Of a stretch of DNA of 33,714 nucleotides, positions 7,451 to 15,266 are shown one piece after another. Below the pieces are notes generated by a model that worked only from the letters and a program-made list of their open reading frames with translations, was not told the origin of the DNA and did no database searches. Position 1 is the first letter of the stretch. Every line of letters begins with the position of its first letter. A program made the position numbers and the translations under genes. The DNA lies in assembly GCA_046152925.1 (NCBI GenBank), contig JBJXFX010000161.1, positions 1-33,714 on the forward strand, given 5' to 3'. This DNA comes from CAMAUF01 sp046152925 (lineage in GTDB: Bacteria; Chloroflexota; Dehalococcoidia; Tepidiformales; Tepidiformaceae).

Positions 7451-7963
7451 ATGCAGCAGGCCCAAGCAGGCTCGACCTCGCGCTTTCGCGTCCCTACCGC
7501 CCGGGACGCGTGGCTGCTTGGCCTCTCTGGGGTCGTTGTCTCGCTCGACCAACTCGTTAAGTGGTTCATCCGGCTGTGGGTGGACCGGGGCGAGGTGCCG
7601 CTCGACCTTGGCATCGTGAAGCTCGTCCACGTCACCAACTCCGGCGCTGCTTTTGGCCTGTTCCAAGGCGCCGCGCCGCTGCTCGCCGCGACCTCGCTGG
7701 TCGGCATCGCGGTCATCGTCATCTACCTGCTCAACCCCGCGTTCGCCCACCCGCTCATTCGCGTGGGGCTCGCGCTGATGTTTGGTGGGGCGATCGGCAA
7801 CCTCATCGACCGCGTTCGGGCTGGCGAAGTGGTGGACTACGTAAAGTTTCCCCACTACCCGGCGTTCAACGTGGCCGACTCAGCGATCACCATCGGGGTG
7901 ATCGCATTGATTATTGGGACACTATGGGAACCGAAGACCGAACCGAACGACGGACGCTCGTAG
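7451..7963 (+). CDS. lspA: Lipoprotein signal peptidase (signal peptidase II)
   Basis: LspA is the membrane aspartyl protease that removes signal peptides from prolipoproteins after lipid attachment. The 170-residue product has four hydrophobic segments (about 22-40, 66-77, 80-95 and 144-160). The catalytic aspartates are Asp120 in GNLIDR and Asp143 in FNVADS; SLDQLVKW and NSGAAFGLF are also diagnostic. ATG 7451 gives the normal family length; an upstream in-frame extension crosses the promoter and the divergent gene. The 3' end overlaps the rluA-type gene by 40 bases, the usual lspA-rluD arrangement, implying one transcript. Confidence 0.93.
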   Translation: MQQAQAGSTSRFRVPTARDAWLLGLSGVVVSLDQLVKWFIRLWVDRGEVPLDLGIVKLVHVTNSGAAFGLFQGAAPLLAATSLVGIAVIVIYLLNPAFAHPLIRVGLALMFGGAIGNLIDRVRAGEVVDYVKFPHYPAFNVADSAITIGVIALIIGTLWEPKTEPNDGRS

Positions 7964-8874
7964 CCGTCCGGCCGGGCCGCGCTGATGCGCTCCTCGCCGA
8001 AGCATTTCCAGACCTCACCCGCGCGCGCGTCCAGCGACGGATGGAGGTCGGCGGCGTCCTGCTCAACGGCCTCGTCGTGCGCAAGTCCGCGCGTGTTGAA
8101 TTGGGGGACGAGCTCACGCTGACCTTGGACCTTTCGCCGGCGCACCCTGCGCCGGTCGAGTTCGACATCCCCGTGCTCTACGAGGACGAATCGCTCCTTG
8201 CGATCGATAAGCCGGCGCGACTCGCCGTCCACGGCGCCCCCGGCGACACAACGCCTTCGGTGGCCGGCTGGTTCGCGGCCCGGATGGGCGATGCCCTGAC
8301 GGGGTTCGAATCCGAGTACCCCGGCGTCGTCCATCGTCTGGACAAGGACACGACCGGCGTCCTGCTGCTCGCGAAGACCCCGGCCGCCCAGGCAGCGCTC
8401 AGCAGCGCCTTCGAGCAGCGAGCGGCGCACAAAGCGTACGTCGCCGTCTGCGATGGCGTCCCGGCGCGGCGCGAGGCCGTGATCGATGCGCCCATCGCCC
8501 GGCACCCAGCGGACCGGACCAGGATGGGGATCGTCAGGCACGGGCGCGCCTCCCGGACGCACTACGAGGTGCTGGCGCAGGCGGACGAGCACGCGTTCGT
8601 GTTGGTGACGCCCGAGACTGGGCGGACGCATCAGATCCGCGTCCATCTGGCGGCCGTGGGCATCCCGGTGACCTTCGACGCGGTTTATGGCAAAGCCGGG
8701 GCCGGCCGCCAACTGCTGCACGCGTGGCGCCTGGAAATCCCCCACCCGGACGGCGGCGTCCTGACGGTGACGGCCCCGCTGCCTGCTGAGATCGTGGCGT
8801 TCCTTGGCGAGATCGGGCTGGACGACGTAGCCTCTTCTTACTCCACAGCCGCGCCCGCCTCTCTGACGACGTAA
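7924..8874 (+). CDS. RluA-family 23S rRNA pseudouridine synthase (RluD-like)
   Basis: This 316-residue enzyme isomerises specific uridines in rRNA to pseudouridine. Residues about 12-70 are an S4 RNA-binding domain. The catalytic domain has HRLDKDTTGVLLLAKT with catalytic Asp140, then ETGRTHQIRVHL and HAWRLEIPHP. ATG 7924 lies inside the end of lspA, so translation is probably coupled. The lspA neighbourhood suggests the RluD type, but the exact target uridines cannot be read from sequence. Confidence 0.92.
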   Translation: MGTEDRTERRTLVAVRPGRADALLAEAFPDLTRARVQRRMEVGGVLLNGLVVRKSARVELGDELTLTLDLSPAHPAPVEFDIPVLYEDESLLAIDKPARLAVHGAPGDTTPSVAGWFAARMGDALTGFESEYPGVVHRLDKDTTGVLLLAKTPAAQAALSSAFEQRAAHKAYVAVCDGVPARREAVIDAPIARHPADRTRMGIVRHGRASRTHYEVLAQADEHAFVLVTPETGRTHQIRVHLAAVGIPVTFDAVYGKAGAGRQLLHAWRLEIPHPDGGVLTVTAPLPAEIVAFLGEIGLDDVASSYSTAAPASLTT

Positions 8875-8903
8875 TCGCAGCCGGGCGCGAGGATTCGCCA
8901 CAC

Positions 8904-10367
8904 ATGACCGTCCGCACCCGTTACGCCCCGAGCCCGACCGGCGACCCGCACGTCGGCAACATCCGCACCGCTGTCTTTGCCTGGGCCATGGCCCGGACCA
9001 ACGGCGGCCAGTTCCTCCTGCGCCTCGAAGACACCGACCAGAGCCGCCTCGTGCCTGGCTCGATCGATGCCATCTACGAGAGCCTCCGCTGGCTCGGGAT
9101 CGCGTGGGACGAGGGGCCCGACCTCGGTGGGCCGCACGCGCCCTACGTCCAGTCGCAGCGCCTTGAGAAGTACCAGGCTGCCGCCCTGCACCTCATCTCC
9201 GGCGGCCGCGCCTACCGCTGCTTCTGTACGCCCGAACGGCTCGATGCGATGCGCGCCGCTCAGACGGCCGCGAAGCAGCCGCCCGGCTATGACGGCCGCT
9301 GCCGCGACCTGCCCGCGAGCGAATCCGAGCGTCGCTCGCAGTCCGAGACGTTCACGGTGCGTTTCAAGATGCACAGGGTGGGCCAGACCGTCCTCCGCGA
9401 CCTCATCCGCGGCGACGTTGTCTTCGAAAACGCGCTTCAGGATGACTTCGTCGCCCTGAAGTCGGATGGATTCCCGACCTACCACTTGGCGTTGATCGTC
9501 GACGACACGGCGATGCGGATCACGCATGCCATCCGCGGCGAGGAGTGGATCTCAAGCGCGCCGAAGCACTTGCAGCTCTACGAGGCGATGGGTCTGGAGC
9601 CCACGGCCTTCGCCCATCTGCCGCTGATCGTCGGGGCCGACCGGAAGAAGCTTTCGAAGCGCTCCGGCGACACGGCGCTGCTCGACTACGCCCGCAACGG
9701 CTACCTCCCGGCGGCGATGCTCAACTTTCTCGCGTTGCTCGGCTGGTCGCTCGACGACAAGACCTCGCTCATCACACGCGACGACCTGCTGACGCATTTC
9801 AGCATCGAGCGGGTCGTCCCGAACCCGGCTGTCTTCGACATCGACCGGCTGAACTTCCTCAACGGCCACTACATCCGCCAGCTGGCCCCGGAGACCTGGG
9901 CGCGTGAGGCGACGGAGTGGGCGGAGCGCCAGCTCCCGCCGTCGATCCCCCGTCCGCTGGGCCGCGAGCTGATGGCCGAGGTCGCGCCGCTCCTTCAGGA
10001 GCGCGTGGCGACGCTCGGCGAGGTCGCGCCGCAGATCGCGTTCCTCTTCGGCGAACCAGCGCCGGAGTACGAAGCGTCGCTGCTCGCGGAGCGCGTCGCC
10101 GGGCCGATGGAGGCCGTCCGCGTGCTGGACGCGGCGCTGCTCGCGATGGACGCGCTCGCGGAGGGGACCTGGACAAAGGGAGCGGTCGAACACGCGATCC
10201 GTGGTCTCGAAGGGCCCTTGGAGATGAAGCTGCGGAAGTTTGTCTCTGTGATCTACGTGGCCGTGATGGGCAAGGCGCAGGGCATCCCGTTGTTCGACTC
10301 CATCGCCATCCTCGGCCGCGGGCGCACGCTCCACCGGTTGCGGGCGGCTCGCCACCTGTTGGAGTAG
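8904..10367 (+). CDS. gltX: Glutamyl-tRNA synthetase
   Basis: This is a 487-residue class I aminoacyl-tRNA synthetase that charges tRNA-Glu. The HIGH-equivalent lies in RYAPSPTGDPHVGNIR (about 6-21) and the KMSKS-equivalent in DRKKLSKRSG (about 246-255). FLLRLEDTDQSR and AIRGEEWISSAPKHLQLY are typical of GluRS/GlnRS. The helical anticodon-binding region fills the C-terminal third. It begins 29 bases after the pseudouridine synthase stop and may share its transcript. Whether it also charges tRNA-Gln (non-discriminating type) cannot be decided here; no gatCAB genes are in the window. Confidence 0.95.
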   Translation: MTVRTRYAPSPTGDPHVGNIRTAVFAWAMARTNGGQFLLRLEDTDQSRLVPGSIDAIYESLRWLGIAWDEGPDLGGPHAPYVQSQRLEKYQAAALHLISGGRAYRCFCTPERLDAMRAAQTAAKQPPGYDGRCRDLPASESERRSQSETFTVRFKMHRVGQTVLRDLIRGDVVFENALQDDFVALKSDGFPTYHLALIVDDTAMRITHAIRGEEWISSAPKHLQLYEAMGLEPTAFAHLPLIVGADRKKLSKRSGDTALLDYARNGYLPAAMLNFLALLGWSLDDKTSLITRDDLLTHFSIERVVPNPAVFDIDRLNFLNGHYIRQLAPETWAREATEWAERQLPPSIPRPLGRELMAEVAPLLQERVATLGEVAPQIAFLFGEPAPEYEASLLAERVAGPMEAVRVLDAALLAMDALAEGTWTKGAVEHAIRGLEGPLEMKLRKFVSVIYVAVMGKAQGIPLFDSIAILGRGRTLHRLRAARHLLE

Positions 10368-10380
10368 CTTTCGGACGTGC

Positions 10381-10386
10381 TAGGCT
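10381..10386 (+). promoter_or_regulatory. Predicted -10 box TAGGCT of the toxin-antitoxin pair, leaderless
   Basis: TAGGCT lies just after the gltX stop and is followed by 7 bases and ATG 10394, so the pair may have its own promoter. No operator palindrome was recognised. Confidence 0.45.
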
Positions 10387-10393
10387 AGGGGCG

Positions 10394-10621
10394 ATGACGG
10401 CGCTTTTAGAACAAGCAGTTGCTCGCGCACGAGAACTCCCGGAGGAAGACCAGCAGCGGATTGGTGCGATCCTTCTTGTCGAGGTGGAGCAAGCGCTCCG
10501 CGACGCAGCCTTCGATGCGCTCATCGAGAGCCGTCCGGATGTGCTGGCAGCACTGATGGACGAAGCGAAGCGCGACGAGGAGCTTGGACTTGCGGTGCCA
10601 CTTGTCGTCGACGACCTGTGA
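10394..10621 (+). CDS. Putative antitoxin of a small type II toxin-antitoxin pair
   Basis: This 75-residue, acidic, mostly helical protein (MTALLEQAVARARELPEEDQQRIGA) resembles small antitoxins that precede RelE/ParE toxins. In these, an N-terminal LPEEDQ..IA stretch is common and the C-terminal part wraps the toxin. A canonical DNA-binding motif is not obvious. Its end overlaps the toxin start as GTGA (10618-10621), indicating coupled translation, as is normal for such pairs. The assignment rests largely on gene context. Confidence 0.7.
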   Translation: MTALLEQAVARARELPEEDQQRIGAILLVEVEQALRDAAFDALIESRPDVLAALMDEAKRDEELGLAVPLVVDDL

Positions 10622-10884
10622 GGTCGAAGCTCTCGCGAAGCTTCCGACGTCAGTATCGTGAATTACCGCCGGGAGTGAAGGCGCACGCGAAACACGCCTA
10701 CGCTCTCTTCGAGGCCGATCCGTTCCATCCGAGTCTCCAGTTCAAGAAGTTGCGCCATGGAGAGGCGTGGTCCGTCCGGATCGGGTCTGATTGGCGGGCG
10801 CTGGGGCGGCGAGACGGTGACCAGGTTGTTTGGGTTTGGATCGGTAGCCATGCCGATTACGACACGCTCATCCGTTCCAGGTAA
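10618..10884 (+). CDS. ParE/RelE-superfamily toxin (HigB/RelE-like)
   Basis: This 88-residue basic protein begins with GTG. The pattern SRSFRRQYRELPPGVKAHAKHAYALFEADPFHPSLQFKKLRHGEAWSVRIG is split by helices and strands as in the RelE/ParE fold. It closes with WRALGRRDGDQVVWVWIGSHADYDTLI, a very typical C-terminus of this superfamily. Members either cleave ribosome-bound mRNA or poison gyrase; the sequence alone does not decide which. It ends 18 bases before the convergent recN stop. Confidence 0.82.
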   Translation: MRSKLSRSFRRQYRELPPGVKAHAKHAYALFEADPFHPSLQFKKLRHGEAWSVRIGSDWRALGRRDGDQVVWVWIGSHADYDTLIRSR

Positions 10885-10902
10885 CCAGCGCGCCCTGTTG
10901 CG

Positions 10903-12579
10903 TTAGCCGGTACCAAGCATCTCCCGAGCAGCGCTTCGGGTGGCGACGCTCACTCCGCCAAGCATGGCCGCAAGTTCCTCGACCCGTCCTTCGGCGACCA
11001 CCTCAGCGACTTCGGACCACGTCCGCGTTCCGTCCGTCCGTTTCGCGACGACGAAATGGCTCGAACCGCGGGCCGCGACTTGCGGCAGGTGGGTGATGCA
11101 GAGCACCTGGTGCCGTTCGCCGAGGCGGGCGAGCGCGGCGCCGACGAGCGCCCCCGCACGGCCACCGACGCCTTCGTCCACCTCGTCGAAGACCACCAAG
11201 CGCGGGGCGTCCGTCGAGGCGAGCACGATCGTGACCGCGAGCATGAAGCGCGATGTCTCGCCGCCGCTGGCAACCGCGGCGAGCGACCGCGGCGATTCGC
11301 CCCGGTTAAACGAGGCGAGGAACTCGACCTTGTCGACGCCGGTTTCGCTAAACGCGCGGGCGACCTGTTCGCCAGCATCCCCAGCTGGCCGCTCGGTGAT
11401 CACGACTTCGTAGTCCGGCAGTGGGACCGGCAACCCGGACGGGTCGTCGTCGCAGGAGAAGCCGACAGAGAGCTCGGCGTTCGCCATGCCGAGTTGCGCT
11501 AGTTCGTGACCGATTGCGCGGACAAGGTTGCCCGCCGCCGCTCGCCGGGCCAGCGAAAGCTGGAGCGCGCGGGAGGTGATGTCGACGGCGAGCGCGGCCT
11601 CGCGTGCGGCCATTGCTTCTGCCGACGCGCTCGACGTGCCGATCGCTGCGAGTTCCTTGCTCGCCTTGGCGGCGTACGCGAGGACATCATCGATCGTCTC
11701 GCCGTACTTCCGGCGAAGGCGGGCGAGGCGATCCAGGCGCTCCTCGACCTGGCCGAGGCGCTCAGGGTCCTGTTCCAGCCCTTCGCGGTAGTGGCGGAAG
11801 GCGCGCCGAAGGTCGGTCGCTGCTCCATCGAGGGTGGCAGCCGCAGCCGCGACTTCAGTGGCTGAGCTGTCCCGGTTCGTGATTTCGGCGGCGGCGCGAA
11901 GGGCTTCGCCGAGGCCGCCCGCGTCGAGCGCTTCGAGGCCTTGCGCGACGGACTCGAGCAGACGGCCCGCGTTTGCGAGGCGCTGATGTTCGGCCCGCAG
12001 CGCCCCGTCTTCGCCGGCGACGGGGGCGACGGCGTTGATCTCGTCGATTTCGAACGTGAGTTGGTCCACGCGACGTTCGCGTTCGCGGGCATCTGTTTGG
12101 AGCGAGCGGATCTGCCGGCGCAGGTCGCGGAGGTCGCGGACAAGCACGGCGAGCGCGTCACGTTGCGGGTCGAGCCCGGCAAACGCGTCGAGCGCCGCGA
12201 GCTGCGCGGCCGGCCGCAGGATGGCGAGGTGCTCGGACTGGCCGTGAATATCGACGACCGCGGCGGCGAGGCGCTGGAGCTCTTCGATCGTCGCCGTTTG
12301 GCCGTCGATCCGGGCCGTCGAGCGCCCGGCAAGGCTAATTGCGCGTTCGACGACATGGCGGGCGCCATCAATGGTCAGCGTCGCTTCGACCGTGGCACGC
12401 TCGGCGCCAGAGGCGATGACTTCGCGGCCCCGTCGCCCGCCGAAGACAAAGGCGAGCGCATCGACGACGAGTGATTTTCCTGCGCCCGTTTCGCCGGTGA
12501 ACACGCTGAGGCCGGGGCCCGGCCGGAGCACGACGTCGCGCGCGACCGCGAAATCACGGATGGCGACCTGCTCAAGCAC
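10903..12579 (-). CDS. recN: DNA repair ATPase RecN
   Basis: RecN is an SMC-like ATPase recruited to double-strand breaks. The product is 558 residues, the normal family length. It shows Walker A GETGAGKS near the N-terminus, a long Arg/Glu-rich coiled-coil middle, the SGGETSR signature and Walker B VVFDEVDEGVGG, then THLPQVAARG. GTG at 12579 is preferred because the family begins MLxxLxIxDFA and here reads (V)LEQVAIRDFAVA. ATG at 12606 would add nine residues. The GTG overlaps the nadK stop by 8 bases, so the two are translationally coupled in a tlyA-nadK-recN unit. Confidence 0.93.
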   Translation of the reverse strand: MLEQVAIRDFAVARDVVLRPGPGLSVFTGETGAGKSLVVDALAFVFGGRRGREVIASGAERATVEATLTIDGARHVVERAISLAGRSTARIDGQTATIEELQRLAAAVVDIHGQSEHLAILRPAAQLAALDAFAGLDPQRDALAVLVRDLRDLRRQIRSLQTDARERERRVDQLTFEIDEINAVAPVAGEDGALRAEHQRLANAGRLLESVAQGLEALDAGGLGEALRAAAEITNRDSSATEVAAAAATLDGAATDLRRAFRHYREGLEQDPERLGQVEERLDRLARLRRKYGETIDDVLAYAAKASKELAAIGTSSASAEAMAAREAALAVDITSRALQLSLARRAAAGNLVRAIGHELAQLGMANAELSVGFSCDDDPSGLPVPLPDYEVVITERPAGDAGEQVARAFSETGVDKVEFLASFNRGESPRSLAAVASGGETSRFMLAVTIVLASTDAPRLVVFDEVDEGVGGRAGALVGAALARLGERHQVLCITHLPQVAARGSSHFVVAKRTDGTRTWSEVAEVVAEGRVEELAAMLGGVSVATRSAAREMLGTG

Positions 12580-13426
12580 GGATCGACGGACTCGAAAGGT
12601 GGACATCGAGTTTGTCGGCCAGTTCGCCATAGAACGAGGACGGCGGCCGGAAACGGACGAACTGGGCGACGTGCTCGGCGATGGAGACGCTGACGCGCGC
12701 GCCGCTGGCCATCGGGACATCCTCTTGGCCATCGACGGAGAGGATGGCGCCGTGGTCGGATGTGACGCGCAGCTCCACGCTCGTCTCCGGCCCGACGACG
12801 ACGGAGCGGCTCAGCGCGAGGTGTGCCGACACGGGGGTCACCACGAGGTGGTTTTCGGTGGGAGCGAGGATGGGCCCGCCCGCGCTCAGCGAATAGCCCG
12901 TGCTCCCCGTGGGCGTGGCCACGATCATGCCGTCGCAGCGGTAGACCGCGAGGCGCGCGCCATCGATCTGAAGATCGACATAAATCGGACGACCTGGGGA
13001 CTGGCGCGAGACGACAATGTCGTTCAGGCCTTCGAAGCTCCCGGCTTGGCTGCCATCTGGCGCGTAGAGGTACGCGTGCACCATCACGCGCCCCTCCAGC
13101 CGCCAGTCTGTCGCGACGATCCGCGGGATGAGTTCCGCGCACGACTCGGGCGAGATGTCGGTGAGGAACCCGAGGCGGCCCATGTTGACGCCGAGGATGG
13201 GCGTCCCCTGTCCTGCTGCGAGCCGGGCCGCGCGCAGCACGGAGCCGTCGCCGCCGACGCAGAGGAGGAGGCCCGCACCTTTGAGCCAGGTAGGCGCTTC
13301 TTTCGCCCAGACGTCCCCGACGGTGGTCGTGACGCCAGCGCGTTCGAGGTCGCGGCTGATCCGCAGGGCGAACGCTGCGGCGCCCTCGCTCTGCGGGTGG
13401 TGCAGGACTACTGCCTTGTTCAGCAC
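12572..13426 (-). CDS. nadK: NAD kinase
   Basis: NAD kinase phosphorylates NAD to NADP in the cytoplasm. The 284-residue product has the GGDGS motif at 58-62 (GGDGT in most members), NMGRLGFLTD at 81-90 and ATPTGSTGYSLSAGG in the C-domain. The start is GTG 13426 (VLNKAVVLHHP), preceded by GGAGG and overlapping the tlyA stop by 7 bases. An upstream in-frame extension lies entirely within tlyA and lacks family similarity. It sits in the overlapping tlyA-nadK-recN operon. Confidence 0.94.
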   Translation of the reverse strand: MLNKAVVLHHPQSEGAAAFALRISRDLERAGVTTTVGDVWAKEAPTWLKGAGLLLCVGGDGSVLRAARLAAGQGTPILGVNMGRLGFLTDISPESCAELIPRIVATDWRLEGRVMVHAYLYAPDGSQAGSFEGLNDIVVSRQSPGRPIYVDLQIDGARLAVYRCDGMIVATPTGSTGYSLSAGGPILAPTENHLVVTPVSAHLALSRSVVVGPETSVELRVTSDHGAILSVDGQEDVPMASGARVSVSIAEHVAQFVRFRPPSSFYGELADKLDVHLSSPSIRA

Positions 13427-14163
13427 GTCACGCCCTCCCCTGGGGTGTGGAGGTGCACAAGATACTCGATGTTGCCGTCTCCTCCACGCACGGGGCATTC
13501 GATCCAGCCTTGGACCGGCCAGCCGTGCTCTCCAAGCCAGGCGAGGAAGCCGTTGAGCACGCGCTCGCGGATCGCTGGCTCGCGGATCACGCCGCCACGT
13601 GGGACATCGGCGGGGCCGGCTTCGAATTGCGGCTTGAGCAAGACGACGCCTTCGCAGCCCGCCGCCAGGCGCGCGGCCACCGACGGGAGCACCTTGCGCA
13701 GCGAGATGAACGAGAGGTCGGCGACGAACAGGCGTACGGGACCGGCGATTTCCGGGAGGGCGCGCGCGTTCACACCCTCCATGAGCGTGACGCGGGGGTC
13801 GTCGCGCAGCTTCTGGTGGAGCTGCGCCCGCCCGACATCCACGGCGATGACTTGCGATGCCCCGGCCTGAAGCAGGCAGTCGCTGAAACCGCCGGTTGAT
13901 GCGCCGAGGTCGAGGCAGGCGCGACCTCGTGGGACGATCGCAAAAGCATCGAGCGCTGCCTGGAGCTTTTCGCCGCCGCGGCTGACGAAGCGCGGTGGGG
14001 TCTGGACGGCGAGCGGGGCCGCCGGGTCGAGCATTTGGGCAGGCTTGGCGAGCCGGAGCGTCCCGGAGAAGACCTGCCCGGCCATGATCAGCCGCTGGGC
14101 GCGCTCACGGGATTCCGCAAGGCCGCGCTCAACGACAAGCTGGTCCGCACGTACGCGAGGCAC
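13420..14163 (-). CDS. tlyA: TlyA-family rRNA 2'-O-methyltransferase/haemolysin-like protein
   Basis: TlyA proteins have an N-terminal S4 RNA-binding domain and an FtsJ-like SAM methyltransferase domain; mycobacterial TlyA 2'-O-methylates cytidines in 16S and 23S rRNA. The 247-residue product has S4 at about 1-60, FVSRGGEKL at about 59-67, and SAM motif CLDLGASTGGFSDCLLQAGA. Further on are FVADLSFISLRKVLP and LLKPQFEAG. The start is GTG 14163, which lies 7 bases after a TAGGCT box. It heads the tlyA-nadK-recN operon. The precise rRNA targets are inferred from the family only. Confidence 0.9.
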   Translation of the reverse strand: MPRVRADQLVVERGLAESRERAQRLIMAGQVFSGTLRLAKPAQMLDPAAPLAVQTPPRFVSRGGEKLQAALDAFAIVPRGRACLDLGASTGGFSDCLLQAGASQVIAVDVGRAQLHQKLRDDPRVTLMEGVNARALPEIAGPVRLFVADLSFISLRKVLPSVAARLAAGCEGVVLLKPQFEAGPADVPRGGVIREPAIRERVLNGFLAWLGEHGWPVQGWIECPVRGGDGNIEYLVHLHTPGEGVTC

Positions 14164-14170
14164 AGTGCGG

Positions 14171-14176
14171 AGCCTA
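14171..14176 (-). promoter_or_regulatory. Predicted -10 box TAGGCT of tlyA, leaderless GTG start
   Basis: On the minus strand TAGGCT is followed by 7 bases and GTG 14163. It is arranged back to back with the DinB-like gene promoter 37 bases away. Confidence 0.5.
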
Positions 14177-14212
14177 CCACGCTTGGGGGGCCGGCAACCG
14201 TACCCAAGGCGC

Positions 14213-14218
14213 TATACT
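14213..14218 (+). promoter_or_regulatory. Predicted -10 box TATACT of the DinB-like gene, leaderless
   Basis: TATACT is followed by 6 bases and ATG 14225. No purine-rich ribosome site fits between them, so a leaderless mRNA is the simplest reading. Confidence 0.55.
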
Positions 14219-14224
14219 CGCCCG

Positions 14225-14743
14225 ATGGGACGGGTGTTGCTGGATGAGTACCTTCGCCTGATCGACGCCGCCTTCGCCACGCCGTTGACCGCGGATCGCC
14301 TCAGCCACTCGGTGCTCGGCAACTTGGGGTCGGTGCCCGAGGCGGCGCTGGATTGGGTCCCGCCGGGCGGCATGCGGACCGTCCGGGACATCGCGGAGCA
14401 TGTTGGGGGCGCGGTGCTCACGTACGTCGATTACGCGTTCGGCGAGCGGCGGTTCACCCCTGAGAACGGGCTCCCGACGCCGCCACAGGGCGACGCCGCG
14501 ACCCTCAGAGAGATCGAGGACTGGATGAAGGCGGCGCACTCCGGCTTGGCGGCCGCGATTCTGGCGGTTCCGGACGATACCGCGCTCGATGGCTGGTTCA
14601 CCAGCATCTGGGGCGACCGGCGCACGATTCGCGACCTGCTCTCGATGATGATCCAGCACTACGTCTATCACGCAGGGGAGATCAACCACCTCCGCGGGCT
14701 CTATGAGCAGCGGGACGCCTGGGCCTGGGAGCTTGACCGGTGA
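14225..14743 (+). CDS. DinB-family protein
   Basis: This 172-residue four-helix-bundle protein is of the DinB/YfiT-like superfamily, members of which are usually metal-dependent thiol S-transferases or proteins of unknown activity. The three expected metal-ligand histidines appear as His in IAEHVGG and the two in HYVYHAGEINHL; the latter is a hallmark motif. The cofactor thiol cannot be deduced. The gene has its own promoter and lies 49 bases upstream of the YbaK-type gene. Confidence 0.82.
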   Translation: MGRVLLDEYLRLIDAAFATPLTADRLSHSVLGNLGSVPEAALDWVPPGGMRTVRDIAEHVGGAVLTYVDYAFGERRFTPENGLPTPPQGDAATLREIEDWMKAAHSGLAAAILAVPDDTALDGWFTSIWGDRRTIRDLLSMMIQHYVYHAGEINHLRGLYEQRDAWAWELDR

Positions 14744-14780
14744 CGCACCCGCCGGCCGGCACTGTAGCGCCCGCGCCAAG

Positions 14781-14786
14781 TACCCT
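14781..14786 (+). promoter_or_regulatory. Predicted -10 box TACCCT, leaderless GTG start
   Basis: TACCCT is followed by 6 bases and GTG 14793. It is the least canonical hexamer of the set. Confidence 0.35.
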
Positions 14787-14792
14787 TGGGCG

Positions 14793-15266
14793 GTGAGCCC
14801 CACAGAACATGTCCAGGCGGCCCTGGAGGCGGCCGGAATCGCCGCCGCCGTTGTCGAGTACCCTGCGGGCACGGGCACCGCACAAGACGCGGCTGACGCC
14901 GTCGGCTGCGAGCTCGGCCAGATCGTCAAGACCCTCTTCTTCCTTGCTGATGGCCGGCCCACGGTCGCGCTTGTCGCTGGCGACCGCCAGGCGGACACGG
15001 CGAAGCTCGCCGCGATCGCCGGCGTCGGCCGCAAAAAGCTCCGGATGGGCACGCCCGACGAGGTCCTGGGCCTTACGGGCTACGCCGTCGGGGGCGTCTC
15101 GCCGGTTGGCCTGGCGGCGCCGTGTGACATCGTGGTCGACGAGTCGCTTCAGCGATTTGAGCGCGTCTGGGCGGCCGCTGGGACTTCGAACGCCGTCTTC
15201 GGTGCGCCCGTCCGTGACCTCGTCGCGAAGGTCGGCGGGCAGTGGGCGCCGATTACGAAGGAATGA
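14793..15266 (+). CDS. YbaK/EbsC (ProX-like) aminoacyl-tRNA deacylase
   Basis: This 157-residue YbaK-domain protein would hydrolyse mischarged aminoacyl-tRNA in trans. Diagnostic features are the QIVKTLFFLADGRPTVALVAGD core with the conserved lysine, the LGLTGYAVGGVSPVG stretch and a C-terminal DLVAKVGGQW. The GVSPVG-type loop is shared by ProXp/YbaK deacylases acting on Ala-, Cys- or Ser-tRNA; the specificity cannot be chosen. The start is GTG 14793. Its stop overlaps the start of the next gene as ATGA (15263-15266). Confidence 0.9.
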   Translation: MSPTEHVQAALEAAGIAAAVVEYPAGTGTAQDAADAVGCELGQIVKTLFFLADGRPTVALVAGDRQADTAKLAAIAGVGRKKLRMGTPDEVLGLTGYAVGGVSPVGLAAPCDIVVDESLQRFERVWAAAGTSNAVFGAPVRDLVAKVGGQWAPITKE

